The notes beneath the pieces were generated by a model, which saw nothing but the letters and a program-made list of their open reading frames with translations, did not search any database and was not told the DNA's origin. A stretch of 64,000 bases of DNA from Pricia mediterranea (lineage in GTDB: Bacteria; Bacteroidota; Bacteroidia; Flavobacteriales; Flavobacteriaceae), in contig NZ_JAVTTP010000001.1 in the NCBI RefSeq assembly GCF_032248455.1, forward strand, positions 1,054,001 to 1,118,000, in the 5' to 3' direction. The position numbers and the translations under genes are program-made. The first letter of the stretch is position 1. The number at the start of each line of letters is the position of its first letter. Shown here piece by piece: positions 17,778 to 26,811 of the stretch.

Positions 17778-18212
17778 TTAAACTCTTCTTCGTTTGGGCG
17801 GTCTGCACCCGTTGTGCGGTTGTGGGGTAACATCAATGATCTCGGTGACCTCGATGCCTGAATTGTGCACGGCACGTATAGCGGATTCCCTACCGTTACC
17901 GGGCCCCTTTACATACACCTTCACCTTTCTAAGTCCCGCATCATGTGCTGTTCTAGAGCATTCTTCGGCCGCCACCTGAGCGGCGTAGGGTGTATTCTTT
18001 TTCGACCCCCTAAATCCCATCTTCCCTGCGGATGCCCATGAAACGACATCGCCCTTTTTATTGGTCAGGGATATGATAATATTATTGAATGATGCCGTGA
18101 TATGCGCCTCGCCTACCGAGTCGACGTTTACCTTGCGCTTTTTGGCCGCAGCTTTAGCGGCTTTTCCGCCTTTAGCCCCTTTTGCGCTCCCTTTTGTAGT
18201 TGCCTTTGCCAT
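17778..18212 (-). CDS. rpsK: Ribosomal protein S11 with an Ala/Gly/Lys N-terminal extension
   Basis: 144 aa, about 15 longer than usual. The extra part is a low-complexity stretch at residues 2-26 ([20 protein letters not shown] and onwards) before the canonical [19 protein letters not shown]. The C-terminal [13 protein letters not shown] is conserved. It belongs to the platform of the small subunit. The start codon is preceded at 10 nt by a 7-nt periodic tract. Confidence 0.97.
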   Translation of the reverse strand: MAKATTKGSAKGAKGGKAAKAAAKKRKVNVDSVGEAHITASFNNIIISLTNKKGDVVSWASAGKMGFRGSKKNTPYAAQVAAEECSRTAHDAGLRKVKVYVKGPGNGRESAIRAVHNSGIEVTEIIDVTPQPHNGCRPPKRRRV

Positions 18213-18221
18213 TCTATTTTG

Positions 18222-18330
18222 TTAGTATTAAGTATTGAGTATTGAGTAGTTAGTACAACTGGCCAAAGGCCATCTACTCAATACGAAGTACTTTGTACTT
18301 TGTACTTTGTACTCAGTACTTTGTACTTTT
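18222..18330. repeat. Paired 7-nt periodic tracts in the rpsM-rpsK spacer
   Basis: Tract 1 (18222-18256, before rpsK): TTAGTAT, TAAGTAT, TGAGTAT, TGAGTAG, TTAGTAC. Tract 2 (18289-18330, touching the rpsM stop): TACTTTG three times, TACTCAG, TACTTTG, TACTTTT. The two are largely complementary. Between them lies a perfect 11-bp inverted repeat GTATTGAGTAG (18239-18249) / CTACTCAATAC (18274-18284) enclosing TGGCC-AAA-GGCCA (18260-18272). The whole spacer could form a cruciform or an RNA hairpin. Confidence 0.8.
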
Positions 18331-18332
18331 GA

Positions 18333-18707
18333 TTACTTGGTCACTTTCTTCTTGTTAGCAACCGTCTTTCTTTTTCCTTTACGCGTCCTAGAGTTGTTCT
18401 TGGTCCGTTGTCCGCGTAGCGGAAGACCGGTTCTATGGCGGATACCGCGGTAACAACCGATATCCATCAAACGTTTGATGTTCATCTGGGTTTCGGAACG
18501 CAGCTCGCCCTCGATAGTGTACGAGTTGACCTGTTTACGGATTCGCCCTATCTCATCATCATTCCAGTCGGAGACTTTTGTGCCCTCGTCTACTTCCGCT
18601 TTTTCCAAAATCTCTTTAGCCCTACTTTTGCCGACACCAAAAATATAGGTGAGCGCAATTACGCCCCTCTTTTGTTTAGGTATATCAATACCTGCGATTC
18701 TTGCCAT
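18333..18707 (-). CDS. rpsM: Ribosomal protein S13
   Basis: 124 aa. It begins [26 protein letters not shown] (head protein contacting the P-site tRNA and bridging to L5) and ends in the basic tail [24 protein letters not shown]. The helix-two-turn-helix region [13 protein letters not shown] is conserved. It is flanked on both sides by periodic spacer tracts. Confidence 0.98.
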   Translation of the reverse strand: MARIAGIDIPKQKRGVIALTYIFGVGKSRAKEILEKAEVDEGTKVSDWNDDEIGRIRKQVNSYTIEGELRSETQMNIKRLMDIGCYRGIRHRTGLPLRGQRTKNNSRTRKGKRKTVANKKKVTK

Positions 18708-18713
18708 AACTAT

Positions 18714-18825
18714 TTAGTCTTTAGTCAATATCCGTTGGCCGTTAGTGGTTTGTATTAAACCCTGGAAACCTTTTGAAATATCCAACTTTTCTAACGTCGA
18801 ACGTCTAATTACTGACGTCTAATTT
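18714..18825. repeat. Paired 7-nt periodic tracts in the rpmJ-rpsM spacer
   Basis: Tract 1 (18714-18748, before rpsM): TTAGTCT, TTAGTCA, ATATCCG, TTGGCCG, TTAGTGG. Tract 2 (18791-18825, overlapping the rpmJ stop): CTAACGT, CGAACGT, CTAATTA, CTGACGT, CTAATTT. In mRNA sense tract 2 carries TTAG units and tract 1 carries CTAA units. Confidence 0.7.
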
Positions 18826-18940
18826 ATCCTTGTCTTTGTTTGAATCTAGGATTCTTTTTGTTGATTACGTACAGTCTGCCCTTTCTGCGTACAATTTTGC
18901 AGTCGGCACTTCTTTTCTTTACGGATGCTCTTACTTTCAT
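18824..18940 (-). CDS. rpmJ: Ribosomal protein L36, zinc-free variant
   Basis: 38 aa, [17 protein letters not shown], ending FKQRQG. The zinc ribbon of the C+ form needs C11, C14, C27 and H33; here they are S11, C14, N27 and F33, so metal binding is lost. This C-minus form is known as the zinc-independent paralogue in other bacteria. Here it is the copy in the main spc/alpha cluster. It lies between infA and rpsM in the normal order. Confidence 0.95.
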   Translation of the reverse strand: MKVRASVKKRSADCKIVRRKGRLYVINKKNPRFKQRQG

Positions 18941-19057
18941 CGTATTATATTTTCCTTCGTCTTAAACTCTGGTTTTAACTCTAAGCTGGCGAACCACGAA
19001 CACATTAACTCAATATCCAATGTTCATGTTGGTAGGGTTCCAAATCTTTGAATCGAT

Positions 19058-19273
19058 TCAATACCTATATGTAATTCTAGCCTTGGTAAGGTCATAGGGA
19101 CTCATTTCCAATTTCACCTTATCACCCGGAAGCAATTTTATATAATGCATGCGCATCTTGCCCGAAATGTGGGCTGTCACCACATGTCCGTTTTCCAGCT
19201 CCACGCGGAACATGGCATTGGATAGGGCCTCGATTATACTTCCGTCTTGCTCTATTGCTGCTTGTTTAGCCAT
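19058..19273 (-). CDS. infA: Translation initiation factor IF-1
   Basis: 71 aa S1-like OB-fold protein ([22 protein letters not shown], then [37 protein letters not shown]). It occupies the ribosomal A site in initiation. It directly follows secY; the adk and map genes found between them in many bacteria are absent. Confidence 0.97.
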   Translation of the reverse strand: MAKQAAIEQDGSIIEALSNAMFRVELENGHVVTAHISGKMRMHYIKLLPGDKVKLEMSPYDLTKARITYRY

Positions 19274-19285
19274 CTTTGTTTTAAT

Positions 19286-19313
19286 CGTTAGTCGTTAGTC
19301 GTTAGTCGTTAGT
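19286..19313. repeat. Four perfect CGTTAGT heptamers before infA
   Basis: CGTTAGT is repeated four times without error, 12 bp upstream of the infA start. On the sense strand this is (ACTAACG)4. It is the most regular member of the spacer-tract set, so recent slippage is likely. Confidence 0.85.
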
Positions 19314-19352
19314 CAGATTTTCCATCATTTAACGAATACAGACCACCGCCTG

Positions 19353-20699
19353 TTAAGCTACTTTTCTATTTTTTCCGGTCTTCATTAACCCGTCATAATG
19401 CCTGTTCAATAGGTAGGCATTCACCTGCTGTACCGTATCGATGGCTACGCCGACCATAATCAAAAGCGAAGTTCCGCCGTAGAATAGCGCCCAGCCGGAC
19501 TGAATATCCATCAATTTGACTACAATGGCGGGCAGTACTGCCAATATCGCCAAGAACACGGAACCGGGTAATGTAATCAATGACATAATTTTATCCAAGA
19601 AATCAGCGGTTTCTTTTCCAGGTCGGATACCGGGAATAAAACCACCGCTTCTTTTGAGATCATCGGCCATTTTGTTGGTCGGTACCGTAATAGCGGTGTA
19701 AAAATACGTGAATATGATAATCAACACCGCAAAGAGTATGTTGTAGGCCAAGCCAAAAATATCCTGAAAATTGACTTCCATCCACTGTCCCACTGCCGTG
19801 CTATTAAAGGACTTGCCTATCAAACTCGGCACGAACATAATCGCTTGGGCAAAGATAATTGGCATCACCCCGGATGCATTCAATTTTAACGGGATATACT
19901 GACGTGATCCCATAACGTTCTTTTCATATCCACCCGATGCCGTCCTTCGGGCGTACTGTACCGGTATCTGTCTGGTAGCCATCACCAGCAAAACGCTTGC
20001 CAAAATCACCAAGAACCAAAGGATTACCTCGATAAGGATAAACATTAGTCCTCCGGTATTATTCGTGGTTCTGGAAACGAACTCCTGAATAAACGATTGT
20101 GGCATGGTCGCGATAATTCCGATCATAATCAACAGTGAAATGCCGTTCCCTATTCCTTTATCCGAGATTTTCTCTCCAAGCCACATAGCGAACACACAGC
20201 CAGTGACCAGAATAATCACGGACGGAATCATAAAGTCAAGTCCGAGACCCTCTAAGAAAGCACTTTCGGGAACACCAAAAGCCGTTGGCAAGCTATACAA
20301 ATAAGCCGGTGCCTGGACGATACAGATACCAATAGTTAGCCATCGTGTAATCTGCGTCTTCGTTTTACGACCGCTCTCGCCTTCCTTATCCAGCTTTTGT
20401 AGATAGGGAATGGCGATGCTCATCAGTTGCACCACGATCGATGCCGAGATATAGGGCATGATTCCCAAGGCGAATATCGAAGCCTTGGCGAAGGCGCCGC
20501 CCGTAAAGGCATTTAAAAGGCCTAAAATTCCGGATTCGGTCCCGGATGCCAACTGATCTAGCTGCGAAGTATCGATACCCGGCAGCACGATTTGGGCACC
20601 GAACCGGTACACCAACAAAAGGCTGAGGGTAAGAAGAATCCTATTCCTCAGCTCTTCAATCTTCCACATGTTGGATATGGTCTCGAAAAATTTCTTCAT
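19353..20699 (-). CDS. secY: Protein translocase subunit SecY
   Basis: 448 aa inner-membrane protein with ten hydrophobic spans. It forms the translocon channel with SecE/SecG. Seen: the N-terminal amphipathic start MKKFFETISNMWKIEELRNRI, the plug region after TM1 (GIDTSQLDQLASGT), the TM5-6 region with RRTASGGYEKNVMGSRQYIPLK, and GFIPGIRPGKETADFLD before TM9. It lies 18 bp after rplO and 79 bp before infA. Confidence 0.98.
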   Translation of the reverse strand: MKKFFETISNMWKIEELRNRILLTLSLLLVYRFGAQIVLPGIDTSQLDQLASGTESGILGLLNAFTGGAFAKASIFALGIMPYISASIVVQLMSIAIPYLQKLDKEGESGRKTKTQITRWLTIGICIVQAPAYLYSLPTAFGVPESAFLEGLGLDFMIPSVIILVTGCVFAMWLGEKISDKGIGNGISLLIMIGIIATMPQSFIQEFVSRTTNNTGGLMFILIEVILWFLVILASVLLVMATRQIPVQYARRTASGGYEKNVMGSRQYIPLKLNASGVMPIIFAQAIMFVPSLIGKSFNSTAVGQWMEVNFQDIFGLAYNILFAVLIIIFTYFYTAITVPTNKMADDLKRSGGFIPGIRPGKETADFLDKIMSLITLPGSVFLAILAVLPAIVVKLMDIQSGWALFYGGTSLLIMVGVAIDTVQQVNAYLLNRHYDGLMKTGKNRKVA

Positions 20700-20717
20700 A
20701 GTTCGGTATGGTATGGC

Positions 20718-21170
20718 TTATAAATTTATTGCTTCTCCCCCGGCAGCTTCTATGGCTGCTTTGGCACTTGCCGTAAATTTATGCGCGGTAACTTTAAGGG
20801 AGGCCTTTAACTCTCCTCCTCCTAATATTTTTACCTTATCCTTTTTCTTGGCCATTCCGTTTTCAATCAATGTATCGAAATTGACAGTATCATTGACCGT
20901 TTTGTTGTCAACAAGCATTTGCAGTTTGTCCAGGTTGACCCCTTGATACTCCACTCGGTTTCTATTGGTAAAACCGAACTTGGGGACCCGTCGTTGCAAC
21001 GGCATTTGACCCCCTTCAAAACCGATTTTCTTAGAGTAACCAGATCTTGATTGAGCGCCTTTATGACCTCTAGTGGAGGTACCGCCTTTGCCGGATCCTT
21101 CTCCCCGGCCCACTCTTTTAGAACTTCTTTTAACGGCGCCTTTCGCTGGCTTTAAATTACTTAAATCCAT
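20718..21170 (-). CDS. rplO: Ribosomal protein L15
   Basis: 150 aa. The glycine/arginine-rich N-terminal extension (KGAVKRSSKRVGRGEGSGKG...SRSGYSKKIGFEGGQMPLQRR) threads into 23S rRNA, followed by the globular L18e-like domain with VNLDKLQML and ILGGGELKASLKVTAHKFT. It follows rpmD by 12 bp. Confidence 0.98.
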   Translation of the reverse strand: MDLSNLKPAKGAVKRSSKRVGRGEGSGKGGTSTRGHKGAQSRSGYSKKIGFEGGQMPLQRRVPKFGFTNRNRVEYQGVNLDKLQMLVDNKTVNDTVNFDTLIENGMAKKKDKVKILGGGELKASLKVTAHKFTASAKAAIEAAGGEAINL

Positions 21171-21182
21171 AATATTGTCTCC

Positions 21183-21365
21183 TTAAGCTTCCTGCACGGA
21201 AACCAAATGTTTAACTTTATCAATCATGCCACGTATGTTAGGGGTGGCATCGTGCTCCACGACCTGGCCGATTTTATGTAACCCTAATGCGGCGAGGGTA
21301 CGCTTTTGGTTTTGCGGTCTTTTAATACCGCTTCTTGTTTGCTTAACCTGTATCTTCTTTGCCAT
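21183..21365 (-). CDS. rpmD: Ribosomal protein L30
   Basis: 60 aa, complete (MAKKIQVKQTRSGIKRPQNQKRTLAALGLHKIGQVVEHDATPNIRGMIDKVKHLVSV). A small large-subunit protein of the short bacterial type. A periodic tract begins 5 bp upstream of its ATG. Confidence 0.97.
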   Translation of the reverse strand: MAKKIQVKQTRSGIKRPQNQKRTLAALGLHKIGQVVEHDATPNIRGMIDKVKHLVSVQEA

Positions 21366-21370
21366 TCTTT

Positions 21371-21470
21371 TTAGTATTTAGTATTGAGTATTGAGTATTT
21401 AGATTTGCTTTCTTGTATAAAACCTTCCTAAACCATTATACTTAATACTTTGTACTTAATACGTTGTACT
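21371..21470. repeat. Paired 7-nt periodic tracts in the rpsE-rpmD spacer
   Basis: Tract 1 (21371-21405): TTAGTAT twice, TGAGTAT twice, TTAGATT. Tract 2 (21439-21470, four bases from the rpsE stop): TACTTAA, TACTTTG, TACTTAA, TACGTTG, TACT. The reverse complement of tract 1 (ATACTAA, ATACTCA) resembles tract 2, the same layout as in the rpsM-rpsK spacer. Confidence 0.78.
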
Positions 21471-21474
21471 ATTT

Positions 21475-22002
21475 TTATCCTTTAAAAACTTTTTCCAACG
21501 AAACGCCCCTTTGTTTAGCGACCTCTCCTGCATCCCTAAGTTGCAAAAGTGCGTCAAAGGTTGCCTTCACTACGTTATGCGGGTTGGAAGAGCCCTGGGA
21601 TTTCGACAACACGTCCTTTACTCCAACGGACTCCAGTACCGCTCGCACGGGTCCGCCTGCAATTACACCTGTACCATGAGAGGCAGGCTGAACATATACC
21701 CGGGCACCGGCGTACTTCCCTTTTTGCTCATGTGGTAGAGTGCCGCTATTGGTCAACGGAATGCGGATCAGGTTCTTTTTGGCATCCTCTATCGCTTTGG
21801 CAATGGCCGTAGCCACTTCCTTGGATTTTCCCAAACCGTTTCCGACAACCCCATTTTCATCGCCTACGATTACAATAGCGGAAAAGCCAAACGCCCTTCC
21901 CCCTTTGGTAACCTTGGTTACACGTTGAATACCGACCAATCGGTCTTTGAGGTCGAGGCCTCCGGGTTTAACCCTCTCTACGTTTTTGTATTTATGGAAC
22001 AT
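21475..22002 (-). CDS. rpsE: Ribosomal protein S5
   Basis: 175 aa. An N-terminal double-stranded RNA-binding-like domain ([25 protein letters not shown]) is followed by the C-terminal domain with [36 protein letters not shown]. It acts in translational fidelity at the mRNA entry side. The stop is 8 bp after that of the upstream frame's gene rplR. Confidence 0.98.
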   Translation of the reverse strand: MFHKYKNVERVKPGGLDLKDRLVGIQRVTKVTKGGRAFGFSAIVIVGDENGVVGNGLGKSKEVATAIAKAIEDAKKNLIRIPLTNSGTLPHEQKGKYAGARVYVQPASHGTGVIAGGPVRAVLESVGVKDVLSKSQGSSNPHNVVKATFDALLQLRDAGEVAKQRGVSLEKVFKG

Positions 22003-22010
22003 ACTGCTAT

Positions 22011-22367
22011 TTAAAATTTTAGTCCTGCTTCCCTTGCCCCTTCGGCCAAGGATTTTACCCTTCCGTGGTAAAGATTTCCGCCACGATCAAAAGCTACTTT
22101 ATCGATGCCTGCTTCTTTACATTTTTCAGCGATGGCCTTACCGACCTTCTTTGCAATTTCACTCTTCGTGCCTTTCTCCTGGGCTAAATCTTTGTCCCTG
22201 GAAGAGGCTTGTACCAAAGTTTTACCAAGGGTATCATCAATAATTTGAACGTAAATCTCGCTGTTACTCCTGAATACAGACAGCCTCGGCCGTTCGGCAG
22301 TACCGGAGGAAACCTTTCGGATTCTTCTTCGTATTCGTTTTTTTCTTTCGCTAGTTGATATTGACAT
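22011..22367 (-). CDS. rplR: Ribosomal protein L18
   Basis: 118 aa from the ATG at 22367 ([34 protein letters not shown]). A longer frame extends upstream into rplF but adds residues with no L18 similarity, so the shorter start is chosen. It binds 5S rRNA with L5. The C-terminal [21 protein letters not shown] is conserved. Confidence 0.97.
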   Translation of the reverse strand: MSISTSERKKRIRRRIRKVSSGTAERPRLSVFRSNSEIYVQIIDDTLGKTLVQASSRDKDLAQEKGTKSEIAKKVGKAIAEKCKEAGIDKVAFDRGGNLYHGRVKSLAEGAREAGLKF

Positions 22368-22377
22368 GATGTGCTTA

Positions 22378-22920
22378 TTACGCTGATTTACCTGCTTTTC
22401 TTCGTAGTTGTTCCCCCACAAACTTAACACCTTTACCTTTATAGGGTTCCGGTTTTCGGAAAGACCTAATCTTGGCGGCCACCTGCCCTACCAGCTGCTT
22501 ATCGTGTGACGTCAATTTGATGATGGGGTTCTTACCTTTTTCGGAGGTAGTCTCTATTTTCACCTCGGGCGCCAAGTTCAAAACGATGTTATGGGAAAAA
22601 CCCAGGGCAAGATCTAATTTCTGACCTTGATTGCTCGCGCGGTAGCCTACGCCGACCAATTCAAGCTCTTTCGTCCAGCCTTTAGAAACACCTTCAATCA
22701 TATTTACGATCAATGACCGGTAAAGGCCATGCTTCGCTTTATTCTCTATCGCATCTGATGGACGGGTGACCCATACTTGATTATCTTCCACCTTGATTTC
22801 GACCGCGGAGTACTCTTGGGACAACTCGCCCAGTTTTCCCTTAACCACAATCTCGTTGTCTTTTACGTCCACACTCACTCCCTCGGGAATGGCTATCGGA
22901 TTATTACCTACTCTTGACAT
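22378..22920 (-). CDS. rplF: Ribosomal protein L6
   Basis: 180 aa with two repeated L6 domains. The C-terminal signature region [25 protein letters not shown] is complete. It binds near the sarcin-ricin loop and the GTPase centre. It is separated from rplR by 10 bp. Confidence 0.98.
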   Translation of the reverse strand: MSRVGNNPIAIPEGVSVDVKDNEIVVKGKLGELSQEYSAVEIKVEDNQVWVTRPSDAIENKAKHGLYRSLIVNMIEGVSKGWTKELELVGVGYRASNQGQKLDLALGFSHNIVLNLAPEVKIETTSEKGKNPIIKLTSHDKQLVGQVAAKIRSFRKPEPYKGKGVKFVGEQLRRKAGKSA

Positions 22921-22925
22921 TTCTA

Positions 22926-23010
22926 TTCGTATTTAGTAGTTAGTACAAAGCTTTAGTACTATCGTTGTGAAAAAACTGAACCTACTTTGTACTCAGTACG
23001 CAGTACCTTA
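22926..23010. repeat. Paired 7-nt periodic tracts in the rpsH-rplF spacer
   Basis: Tract 1 (22926-22946): TTCGTAT, TTAGTAG, TTAGTAC. Tract 2 (22983-23010): TACTTTG, TACTCAG, TACGCAG, TACCTTA, ending near the rpsH stop (23018). The units are the same kind as in the rpsK and rpmD spacers. Confidence 0.7.
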
Positions 23011-23017
23011 TTTCATT

Positions 23018-23416
23018 TTAATAAACGTAGCAAAGTACCTCGCCACCTACATTTTCCTTTTTTGCCTGTTTACCGGTCATCACGCCGTGCGAGGTGGAGA
23101 CAACAGCTACTCCCAGGCCATTGAGGACCCTCGGTAAATCGTCGGACCCCGTATACTTTCGCAGGCCTGGCTTGCTCACCCGTTGTAATTTCCTAATCAC
23201 GGGCTCTTTGGTCAATTTATCGTATTTCAAGGCAATCTTGATCGAGGGCTGCACCTTGTCTTCTACAAATTTGTAGCTCAAGATGTAACCTTGGTCGAAT
23301 AAAATCTTCGTAATCTCTTTTTTAACCTTTGAGGCGGGAATCTCGACGACCCTATGACCTGCCCTACTGGCATTTCTGACCCGTGTTAAGTAATCTGCAA
23401 TAGTATCTGTAACCAT
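23018..23416 (-). CDS. rpsH: Ribosomal protein S8
   Basis: 132 aa, MVTDTIADYLTRVRNASRAGH, with the conserved C-terminal VLNGLGVAVVSTSHGVMTGKQAKKENVGGEVLCYVY. It binds the central domain of 16S rRNA and in enterobacteria represses the spc operon; a comparable target was not identified. Confidence 0.98.
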   Translation of the reverse strand: MVTDTIADYLTRVRNASRAGHRVVEIPASKVKKEITKILFDQGYILSYKFVEDKVQPSIKIALKYDKLTKEPVIRKLQRVSKPGLRKYTGSDDLPRVLNGLGVAVVSTSHGVMTGKQAKKENVGGEVLCYVY

Positions 23417-23422
23417 TTCAAT

Positions 23423-23457
23423 TTAGACGTTAGACGTTAAACCTTAGACCTTAGATT
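23423..23457. repeat. 7-nt periodic tract before rpsH
   Basis: TTAGACG twice, TTAAACC, TTAGACC, TTAGATT, starting 7 bp upstream of the rpsH ATG. A partner tract before the rpsN stop is at best weak (AAGTTCG, AAACCTA, ATATCCA near 23484-23504). Confidence 0.7.
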
Positions 23458-23510
23458 TTTCCTCTGGCCTTGCTTTGCAAATCCAAGTTCGAAACCTAAT
23501 ATCCATCTTT

Positions 23511-23780
23511 TTACCAAGAAGCTTTTTTTACTCCCGGAATCAATCCCGCATTGGCCATTTCCCTGAACATAACCCTCGAAATTCCAAAGGTACGCATGTA
23601 CCCTCTTGGACGACCGGTCAACTTGCATCGATTGTGCATACGCACAGGGGATGCATCCCGCGGTAATTTTTGCAAGCCTTCGTAATCACCGGCTTCTTTC
23701 AAGGCCTTACGTTTCTCCGCATATTTCGCTACCGTGGCCGCTCTCTTTCGCTCTCGGGCCTTCATTGATTCTTTAGCCAT
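23511..23780 (-). CDS. rpsN: Ribosomal protein S14, long zinc-free form
   Basis: 89 aa. The zinc-binding short form has two CxxC pairs; this one has only C52 ([22 protein letters not shown]) and is the longer C-minus type. It sits in the 30S head. It is separated by one base from the rplE stop side and precedes rpsH. Confidence 0.97.
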   Translation of the reverse strand: MAKESMKARERKRAATVAKYAEKRKALKEAGDYEGLQKLPRDASPVRMHNRCKLTGRPRGYMRTFGISRVMFREMANAGLIPGVKKASW

Positions 23781-23781
23781 G

Positions 23782-24333
23782 TTATTTCTTTTTAAAAGGT
23801 AATCCTAATTCGGTTAACAGTGATTTCGCCTCCTTATCGGTCTGTGCCGTTGTAACGAATGTCACGTCCATTCCGTCAATTCTATTGATCTTGTCAATAT
23901 TGATCTCAGGAAAAATAATTTGTTCCGTTATCCCTAGGCTATAGTTGCCCCGACCGTCAAAACCAGTGGCACGTATCCCCTGAAAATCGCGAACCCGGGG
24001 CAGGGCACTGGTAACCAATCTGTCTAGAAACTCATACATACGCTCGCCCCGTAAAGTCACCTTGGCCCCTATGGGCATTCCTTTACGTAGCTTGAAAGCG
24101 GCGACGTCTTTTTTAGACATGGTCGCTACCGCACGCTGGCCTGTGATGTTGGTTAGCTCATCGATAGCGTGGTCAATCAGTTTCTTGTCCGCTACAGCGC
24201 CTCCAACCCCTCTACTGACCACTATTTTTTGAAGCTTGGGAACTTCCATCACATTGGTGTAATTGAATTCCTCTTTCAGCGCCTTGATGACGCGCTCCTT
24301 ATATTCTTTCTTTAATCTTGAAACGTAAGCCAT
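23782..24333 (-). CDS. rplE: Ribosomal protein L5
   Basis: 183 aa, [44 protein letters not shown], with the family loop [28 protein letters not shown]. It binds 5S rRNA and contacts S13 in a subunit bridge. Tight spacing on both sides (2 bp to rplX, 1 bp to rpsN) indicates co-translation. Confidence 0.98.
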   Translation of the reverse strand: MAYVSRLKKEYKERVIKALKEEFNYTNVMEVPKLQKIVVSRGVGGAVADKKLIDHAIDELTNITGQRAVATMSKKDVAAFKLRKGMPIGAKVTLRGERMYEFLDRLVTSALPRVRDFQGIRATGFDGRGNYSLGITEQIIFPEINIDKINRIDGMDVTFVTTAQTDKEAKSLLTELGLPFKKK

Positions 24334-24335
24334 AC

Positions 24336-24647
24336 CTATATTACTTCATTGGATTTCTTGGAAAACCGTACTTTTTTGCCGTCACGAATCTCATAGCCGA
24401 CGCGTGTCGTTTCTCCTGATTTGGAATCGATCAGCGATAAGTTCGATATATGGATAGGTGCCTCCATCTCCACAATGCCACCCTGCGGATTTTGTGCACT
24501 CGGCTTTTCGTGTTTGGATACCATGTTGACACCCTCGACGATCGCCTTATTTTTATCACGGAATACGGTCATCACCTTACCTTCGGAACCTTTGTGGTCT
24601 CCGGCGATGATGCGAACGGTATCTCCTGTTTTAATTTTTAGTTTCAT
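24336..24647 (-). CDS. rplX: Ribosomal protein L24
   Basis: 103 aa KOW-domain protein ([26 protein letters not shown]), an assembly-initiator of the 50S subunit near the exit tunnel. The start at 24647 is preceded by an A-rich stretch and an octamer tract. Confidence 0.97.
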   Translation of the reverse strand: MKLKIKTGDTVRIIAGDHKGSEGKVMTVFRDKNKAIVEGVNMVSKHEKPSAQNPQGGIVEMEAPIHISNLSLIDSKSGETTRVGYEIRDGKKVRFSKKSNEVI

Positions 24648-24658
24648 TCTTAAAAAAA

Positions 24659-24682
24659 GTTTATGGATTTAGGAGTTTAGCT
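24659..24682. repeat. Octamer tract before rplX
   Basis: GTTTATGG, ATTTAGGA, GTTTAGCT. On the sense strand it reads as xxxTAAAC units. It matches the octamers before rpsJ. Confidence 0.5.
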
Positions 24683-24693
24683 TTCGACCCTAC

Positions 24694-25062
24694 TCAGAGC
24701 ACCTCGGGCGCCAGGGATACAATTTTCATAAACTGTTTGTCGCGAAGCTCTCTGGCAACAGGTCCGAAAACGCGGGTACCTCTCATCTCGCCGGTCGGGT
24801 TCAAAAGGACGCACGCGTTATCATCGAAACGTATGTACGATCCATCGGGCCTTCTCACCTCTTTCTTGGTCCGAACCACAACTGCCGTCGATACCGCTCC
24901 TTTTTTGATGCCTCCGTTGGGGGCTGCCATCTTGACGCTCACAACGATCTTATCACCTATGGAAGCATATCTACGTTTCGTACCACCGAGGACTCGGATG
25001 GTCAATACTTCCCTGGCACCGGTATTGTCCGCTACCTTTAACCTTGATTCTTGCTGTAACAT
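24694..25062 (-). CDS. rplN: Ribosomal protein L14
   Basis: 122 aa, [27 protein letters not shown], with the signature [38 protein letters not shown]. It forms part of the factor-binding and inter-subunit surface. One base separates its ATG from the rpsQ stop. Confidence 0.98.
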   Translation of the reverse strand: MLQQESRLKVADNTGAREVLTIRVLGGTKRRYASIGDKIVVSVKMAAPNGGIKKGAVSTAVVVRTKKEVRRPDGSYIRFDDNACVLLNPTGEMRGTRVFGPVARELRDKQFMKIVSLAPEVL

Positions 25063-25063
25063 A

Positions 25064-25324
25064 TTATTTTGCTCTTTCCAAAATTTCTACTAGTCGCCAA
25101 CATTTGGTCTTGCTCAGGGGACGGGTCTCCATAATTTTCACGGTATCGCCTTCCCTACAATCGTTTTCTTCATCGTGGGCAACGTACTTTTTCGTCTTTA
25201 AAACGAATTTACCGTACATTGGATGCTTGACGCGTTTAACAGAGGCAACGACAATCGATTTTTCCATCTTATCGCTAGTTACCACCCCGACTCTCTCTTT
25301 TCTTAAGTTTCTTTTATCTTCCAT
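25064..25324 (-). CDS. rpsQ: Ribosomal protein S17
   Basis: 86 aa OB-fold protein, [54 protein letters not shown]. It binds the 5' domain of 16S rRNA. It follows rpmC by 13 bp. Confidence 0.97.
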   Translation of the reverse strand: MEDKRNLRKERVGVVTSDKMEKSIVVASVKRVKHPMYGKFVLKTKKYVAHDEENDCREGDTVKIMETRPLSKTKCWRLVEILERAK

Positions 25325-25337
25325 AAAGCAGAACCAA

Positions 25338-25529
25338 TTATTGGTTTTCCCTATTAGTTATTTCGGTCGCCAATCGTGCCACCGTTTTTCTTACCTTTCT
25401 GATCTGTAGAGGATTCTCCAAGGGAGTGACGGCATGGGCCATTTTTAAATCGGCATGCTGTTTTCTATACTCGGCCAACTTATCGTTAAGTTCTTCGGCC
25501 GATAATTCCTTTATCTCTTTATTTTTCAT
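25338..25529 (-). CDS. rpmC: Ribosomal protein L29
   Basis: 63 aa, two-helix protein ([57 protein letters not shown]). It is located at the exit tunnel, where SRP and trigger factor dock. It follows rplP by 6 bp. Confidence 0.97.
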   Translation of the reverse strand: MKNKEIKELSAEELNDKLAEYRKQHADLKMAHAVTPLENPLQIRKVRKTVARLATEITNRENQ

Positions 25530-25535
25530 GCTACC

Positions 25536-25964
25536 TTATGTTATGTCTTCAACGTAGTCACGTGCAACGATAAATTTCGTTCGGACCGGCAATTTTTGAG
25601 CTGCGAGACGCAGGGCTTCCTTAGCTACATCCATCGGTACACCGGCAATTTCGAACATCACCCTTCCTGGTTTGACTACGGCTACAAAGTATTCAGGAGC
25701 CCCCTTACCTTTACCCATTCGTACCTCGAGCGGCTTTTTAGTAATAGGCTTATCCGGGAAAATTTTAATCCAGAGCTGACCCTGTCTTTTCATGTATCGG
25801 GTCGCTGCGATACGCGCCGCCTCTATCTGACGTGCGGTTATAAACTTTTGATCCAGAGTCTTTAAACCGAACATGCCATTGGAAAGCCGATGGCCTCTGC
25901 CCGCATTCCCTTTCATGCGGCCTTTCTGCATCTTTCGAAACTTCGTTCTCTTGGGTTGTAACAT
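25536..25964 (-). CDS. rplP: Ribosomal protein L16
   Basis: 142 aa, [35 protein letters not shown], with [19 protein letters not shown]. It lies near the A-site tRNA on the 50S subunit. There is a 126-bp spacer to rpsC, unusually long at this point of the S10 operon; it holds a periodic tract. Confidence 0.98.
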   Translation of the reverse strand: MLQPKRTKFRKMQKGRMKGNAGRGHRLSNGMFGLKTLDQKFITARQIEAARIAATRYMKRQGQLWIKIFPDKPITKKPLEVRMGKGKGAPEYFVAVVKPGRVMFEIAGVPMDVAKEALRLAAQKLPVRTKFIVARDYVEDIT

Positions 25965-25981
25965 TTTTACTCTTTATTTTG

Positions 25982-26009
25982 GTCGTTAGACTTTAATCGA
26001 TAGACTTGT
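25982..26009. repeat. 7-nt periodic tract before rplP
   Basis: GTCGTTA, GACTTTA, ATCGATA, GACTTGT, 18 bp upstream of the rplP ATG. Confidence 0.55.
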
Positions 26010-26090
26010 AACGCTAGCTATTCGGTGGTTTGCGCTAGTATGGAAACCACTTGGATAAAGTCCACACCGCATAACGTATTTTCTGCGGAC

Positions 26091-26810
26091 TTACTTTCTA
26101 CGCCGTTGTTTCCTTCCGCCGCGTTTGTCTCCCTTTCCTCCTGCCTGGCCCTTTGTCATACCTACCAGCGGGGACAGCTCCCGTTTACCATAAACCTCAC
26201 CTTTCATAATCCACACCTTGATTCCGAGCTTTCCGTAGGTAGTCTGGGCTTCGTGCATGGCATAATCAATATCGGCCCTAAAAGTGGAGAGCGGTATCCG
26301 ACCTTCCTTATATGATTCCGATCGAGCCATTTCAGCCCCGTTCAACCGTCCCGATATCTGAATTTTAATTCCCTCGGCATTCATTCTTGAAGCAGCGGAA
26401 ATTGCCATTTTAATGGCTCGCCTGAAAGAAATTCGACTTTCGATTTGACGTGCGATGCTCGCCGCAACCAGGTTGGCATCCAATTCGGGACGCTTTATCT
26501 CATAGATGTTGATCTGAACCTCTTTATTGGTAATCTGCTTCAATTCTTCTTTCAGCTTATCGACTTCCTGTCCGCCTTTACCAATAATTATCCCAGGTCT
26601 CGCCGTCGTTACCGTAATGGTTATCAACTTCAACGTACGTTCTATAATGATTCGAGAGACGCTGGCTTTCGACAACCTTGCATGGAGATACTTTCTGATT
26701 TTGCTGTCTTCGGCAAGCTTATCACCATAGTCGTCACCTCCGTACCAGTTCGACTCCCATCCCCTGATAATTCCTAAACGGTTTCCTATTGGATTGGTTT
26801 TCTGTCCCAT
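26091..26810 (-). CDS. rpsC: Ribosomal protein S3
   Basis: 239 aa from the ATG at 26810 ([25 protein letters not shown]); a TTG four codons upstream is in frame but overlaps the rplV stop. KH domain with [17 protein letters not shown], and the C-terminal S3 domain with [17 protein letters not shown] and [20 protein letters not shown]. It forms the mRNA entry channel with S4 and S5. Confidence 0.98.
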   Translation of the reverse strand: MGQKTNPIGNRLGIIRGWESNWYGGDDYGDKLAEDSKIRKYLHARLSKASVSRIIIERTLKLITITVTTARPGIIIGKGGQEVDKLKEELKQITNKEVQINIYEIKRPELDANLVAASIARQIESRISFRRAIKMAISAASRMNAEGIKIQISGRLNGAEMARSESYKEGRIPLSTFRADIDYAMHEAQTTYGKLGIKVWIMKGEVYGKRELSPLVGMTKGQAGGKGDKRGGRKQRRRK

Positions 26811-26811
26811 A

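Noticed and set aside
22368-22430. N-terminal extension of L18
   Set aside because: The extra 21 residues overlap rplF and have no L18 similarity; the ATG at 22367 fits the family.
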